Positions 5,210 through 5,945 of a stretch of DNA of 5,945 nt are shown here, one piece after another; the stretch's first letter is position 1, and each line of letters opens with the position of its first letter. The stretch is taken from positions 1-5,945 of the forward strand of contig JAFPQL010000043.1 in NCBI GenBank assembly GCA_017414145.1, in the 5' to 3' direction. A model generated the notes under the pieces. It saw only the letters and a list, made by a program, of their open reading frames with translations. It ran no database searches and was not told the origin of the DNA. The position numbers and the translations under genes were made by a program. This DNA is from Oscillospiraceae bacterium (GTDB lineage Bacteria; Bacillota_A; Clostridia; Oscillospirales; Ruminococcaceae).

Positions 5210-5945
5210 TCAAGCACTGCACACGAACGGCAGCACGATCTCCGCACGGAACTGTGAACGGTCATGCTGATACTGCACCGTCCCCTCCATCTGGCTGACA
5301 CAGTGTTCGACATTCTGATGTCCGATTCCGTGGTTTACAGGGTCCTTTTTGTGGGTCAGCAGGCGTCTGCCGCTGCTGCGGACCGGCGTCACATAGCTGT
5401 TGACCGCCGTGATGCAGAGGCTGCTCCCGACCGTCTGAAGCGACAGCGTCACGGAACCGCCGTCCGGACATTCCGACGCCGCGGTAAACGCATTTTCAAG
5501 GATATTGGAGAAAATCGTACACAGCACAGGGCCGGAGATCCGCGTCTGCTCCGACATCATCCCCTGCACCTGAAACGAAACGCCGTGAAACCGTCCCGCC
5601 AGATCGTTGACAATCGCGTCCAGCAGCGGATGACCGGTCTGATAGCGCACCTTGCAGCGCTCGACATTTTTTTGCAGACTGTCAAGGTATGCCATTGCCT
5701 GATCGGGATGCTGCTCCCGCAGCAGCGCCCGCACGCATACCAGATGATTGGAGATATCGTGGCGGAATTTCCGCAGCTCCGCGTCCTTTTCAAGCTGCTC
5801 CTGATAGTAGTCGTTCTGGAGCCGGAGCAGGCGTTCGTTGACAGCCGCCAGATGCTGATACCGCTTTTTGGAACGGATCATGTAATTGAGCATGATGCCG
5901 AGCGCGAGAAACAGAATGCCCAGCACATACGCCGATGCGCTGACC
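5210..5945 (-). CDS. GHKL-family (AgrC-like) sensor histidine kinase, N-terminus beyond window
   Basis: The frame is open to the window edge, so the start lies beyond 5945; the GTG at 5926 is internal. Numbering from that GTG: a last membrane helix at about 1-17 (extended upstream by VSASAY), a coiled linker at 20-50, the dimerisation box FRHDISNHL with phospho-acceptor His56, then a CA domain with N-box SNILENAFTAA (Asn141, Asn145) and a G-box-like HGIGHQNVE near 199-207. RHDxxNHL plus this short ATPase domain is characteristic of GHKL kinases such as AgrC, which usually have several N-terminal membrane helices and pair with LytTR-type regulators. No regulator is visible here; it may precede the kinase outside the window. 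The kinase would sense a peptide or envelope signal, and the downstream ABC genes are candidate targets. The gene ends in TGA at 5212-5210 without a convincing terminator of its own. Confidence 0.9.
   Translation of the reverse strand, partial: VSASAYVLGILFLALGIMLNYMIRSKKRYQHLAAVNERLLRLQNDYYQEQLEKDAELRKFRHDISNHLVCVRALLREQHPDQAMAYLDSLQKNVERCKVRYQTGHPLLDAIVNDLAGRFHGVSFQVQGMMSEQTRISGPVLCTIFSNILENAFTAASECPDGGSVTLSLQTVGSSLCITAVNSYVTPVRSSGRRLLTHKKDPVNHGIGHQNVEHCVSQMEGTVQYQHDRSQFRAEIVLPFVCSA

Noticed and set aside
4795..5298. 167-codon open frame on the plus strand between the transporter and the kinase
   Set aside because: It runs antisense through the ABC leader and promoter, the mini-gene and the kinase 3' end; it has no RBS, a low-complexity Pro/His/Arg-rich composition and no recognisable domain.

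Overview
The window looks like chromosomal DNA from a cellulosome-forming gut or rumen Ruminococcus. The evidence is two secreted polysaccharide-active enzymes that end in type I dockerins, a Thr-rich linker of the kind common in ruminococcal cellulosomal proteins, and Firmicutes-style AGGAGG ribosome binding sites. The high GC and G/C-rich third codon positions fit a higher-GC species (R. champanellensis-like) better than low-GC R. flavefaciens, but the species is not certain.

Left part, plus strand (1-3042): the 3' part of a GH95 alpha-L-fucosidase/alpha-L-galactosidase gene with the module order GH95 - F5/8-type C (discoidin) - CBM6-like - dockerin. Its reading frame is interrupted by one in-frame TAG at 206-208, while the frame stays clean for about 520 codons afterwards. 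A sigma-A promoter (TTGAAC-17-TATAAT) and a short structured leader follow. They drive a CE3-type SGNH acetyl-xylan esterase gene: signal peptide, catalytic domain, Thr linker, dockerin. A strong terminator closes this gene. Both enzymes would act outside the cell on decorated hemicellulose (side-chain fucose/galactose and acetyl groups) and dock onto a scaffoldin.

Right part, minus strand (3119-5945, read right to left): a GHKL/AgrC-like sensor histidine kinase whose N-terminus runs off the window; then a 448-base stretch with no conventional gene; then a bacitracin-resistance-type (BcrA/LanF-like) ABC ATPase with its ABC-2 permease, five bases apart. The stretch between kinase and transporter is not empty. 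It holds a compact unit with an 18-bp perfect palindrome over a probable -35 box, an extended -10, a leader hairpin, a ribosome binding site, a 20-codon ORF for an uncharged hydrophobic peptide, and a terminator. The separate sigma-A promoter of the transporter operon comes after it. The likely reading is a sensing/export module: the kinase (partner regulator probably outside the window) responds to a cell-envelope or peptide signal, and the transporter exports or detoxifies. The role of the mini-gene is unknown, and it is the most novel candidate here.
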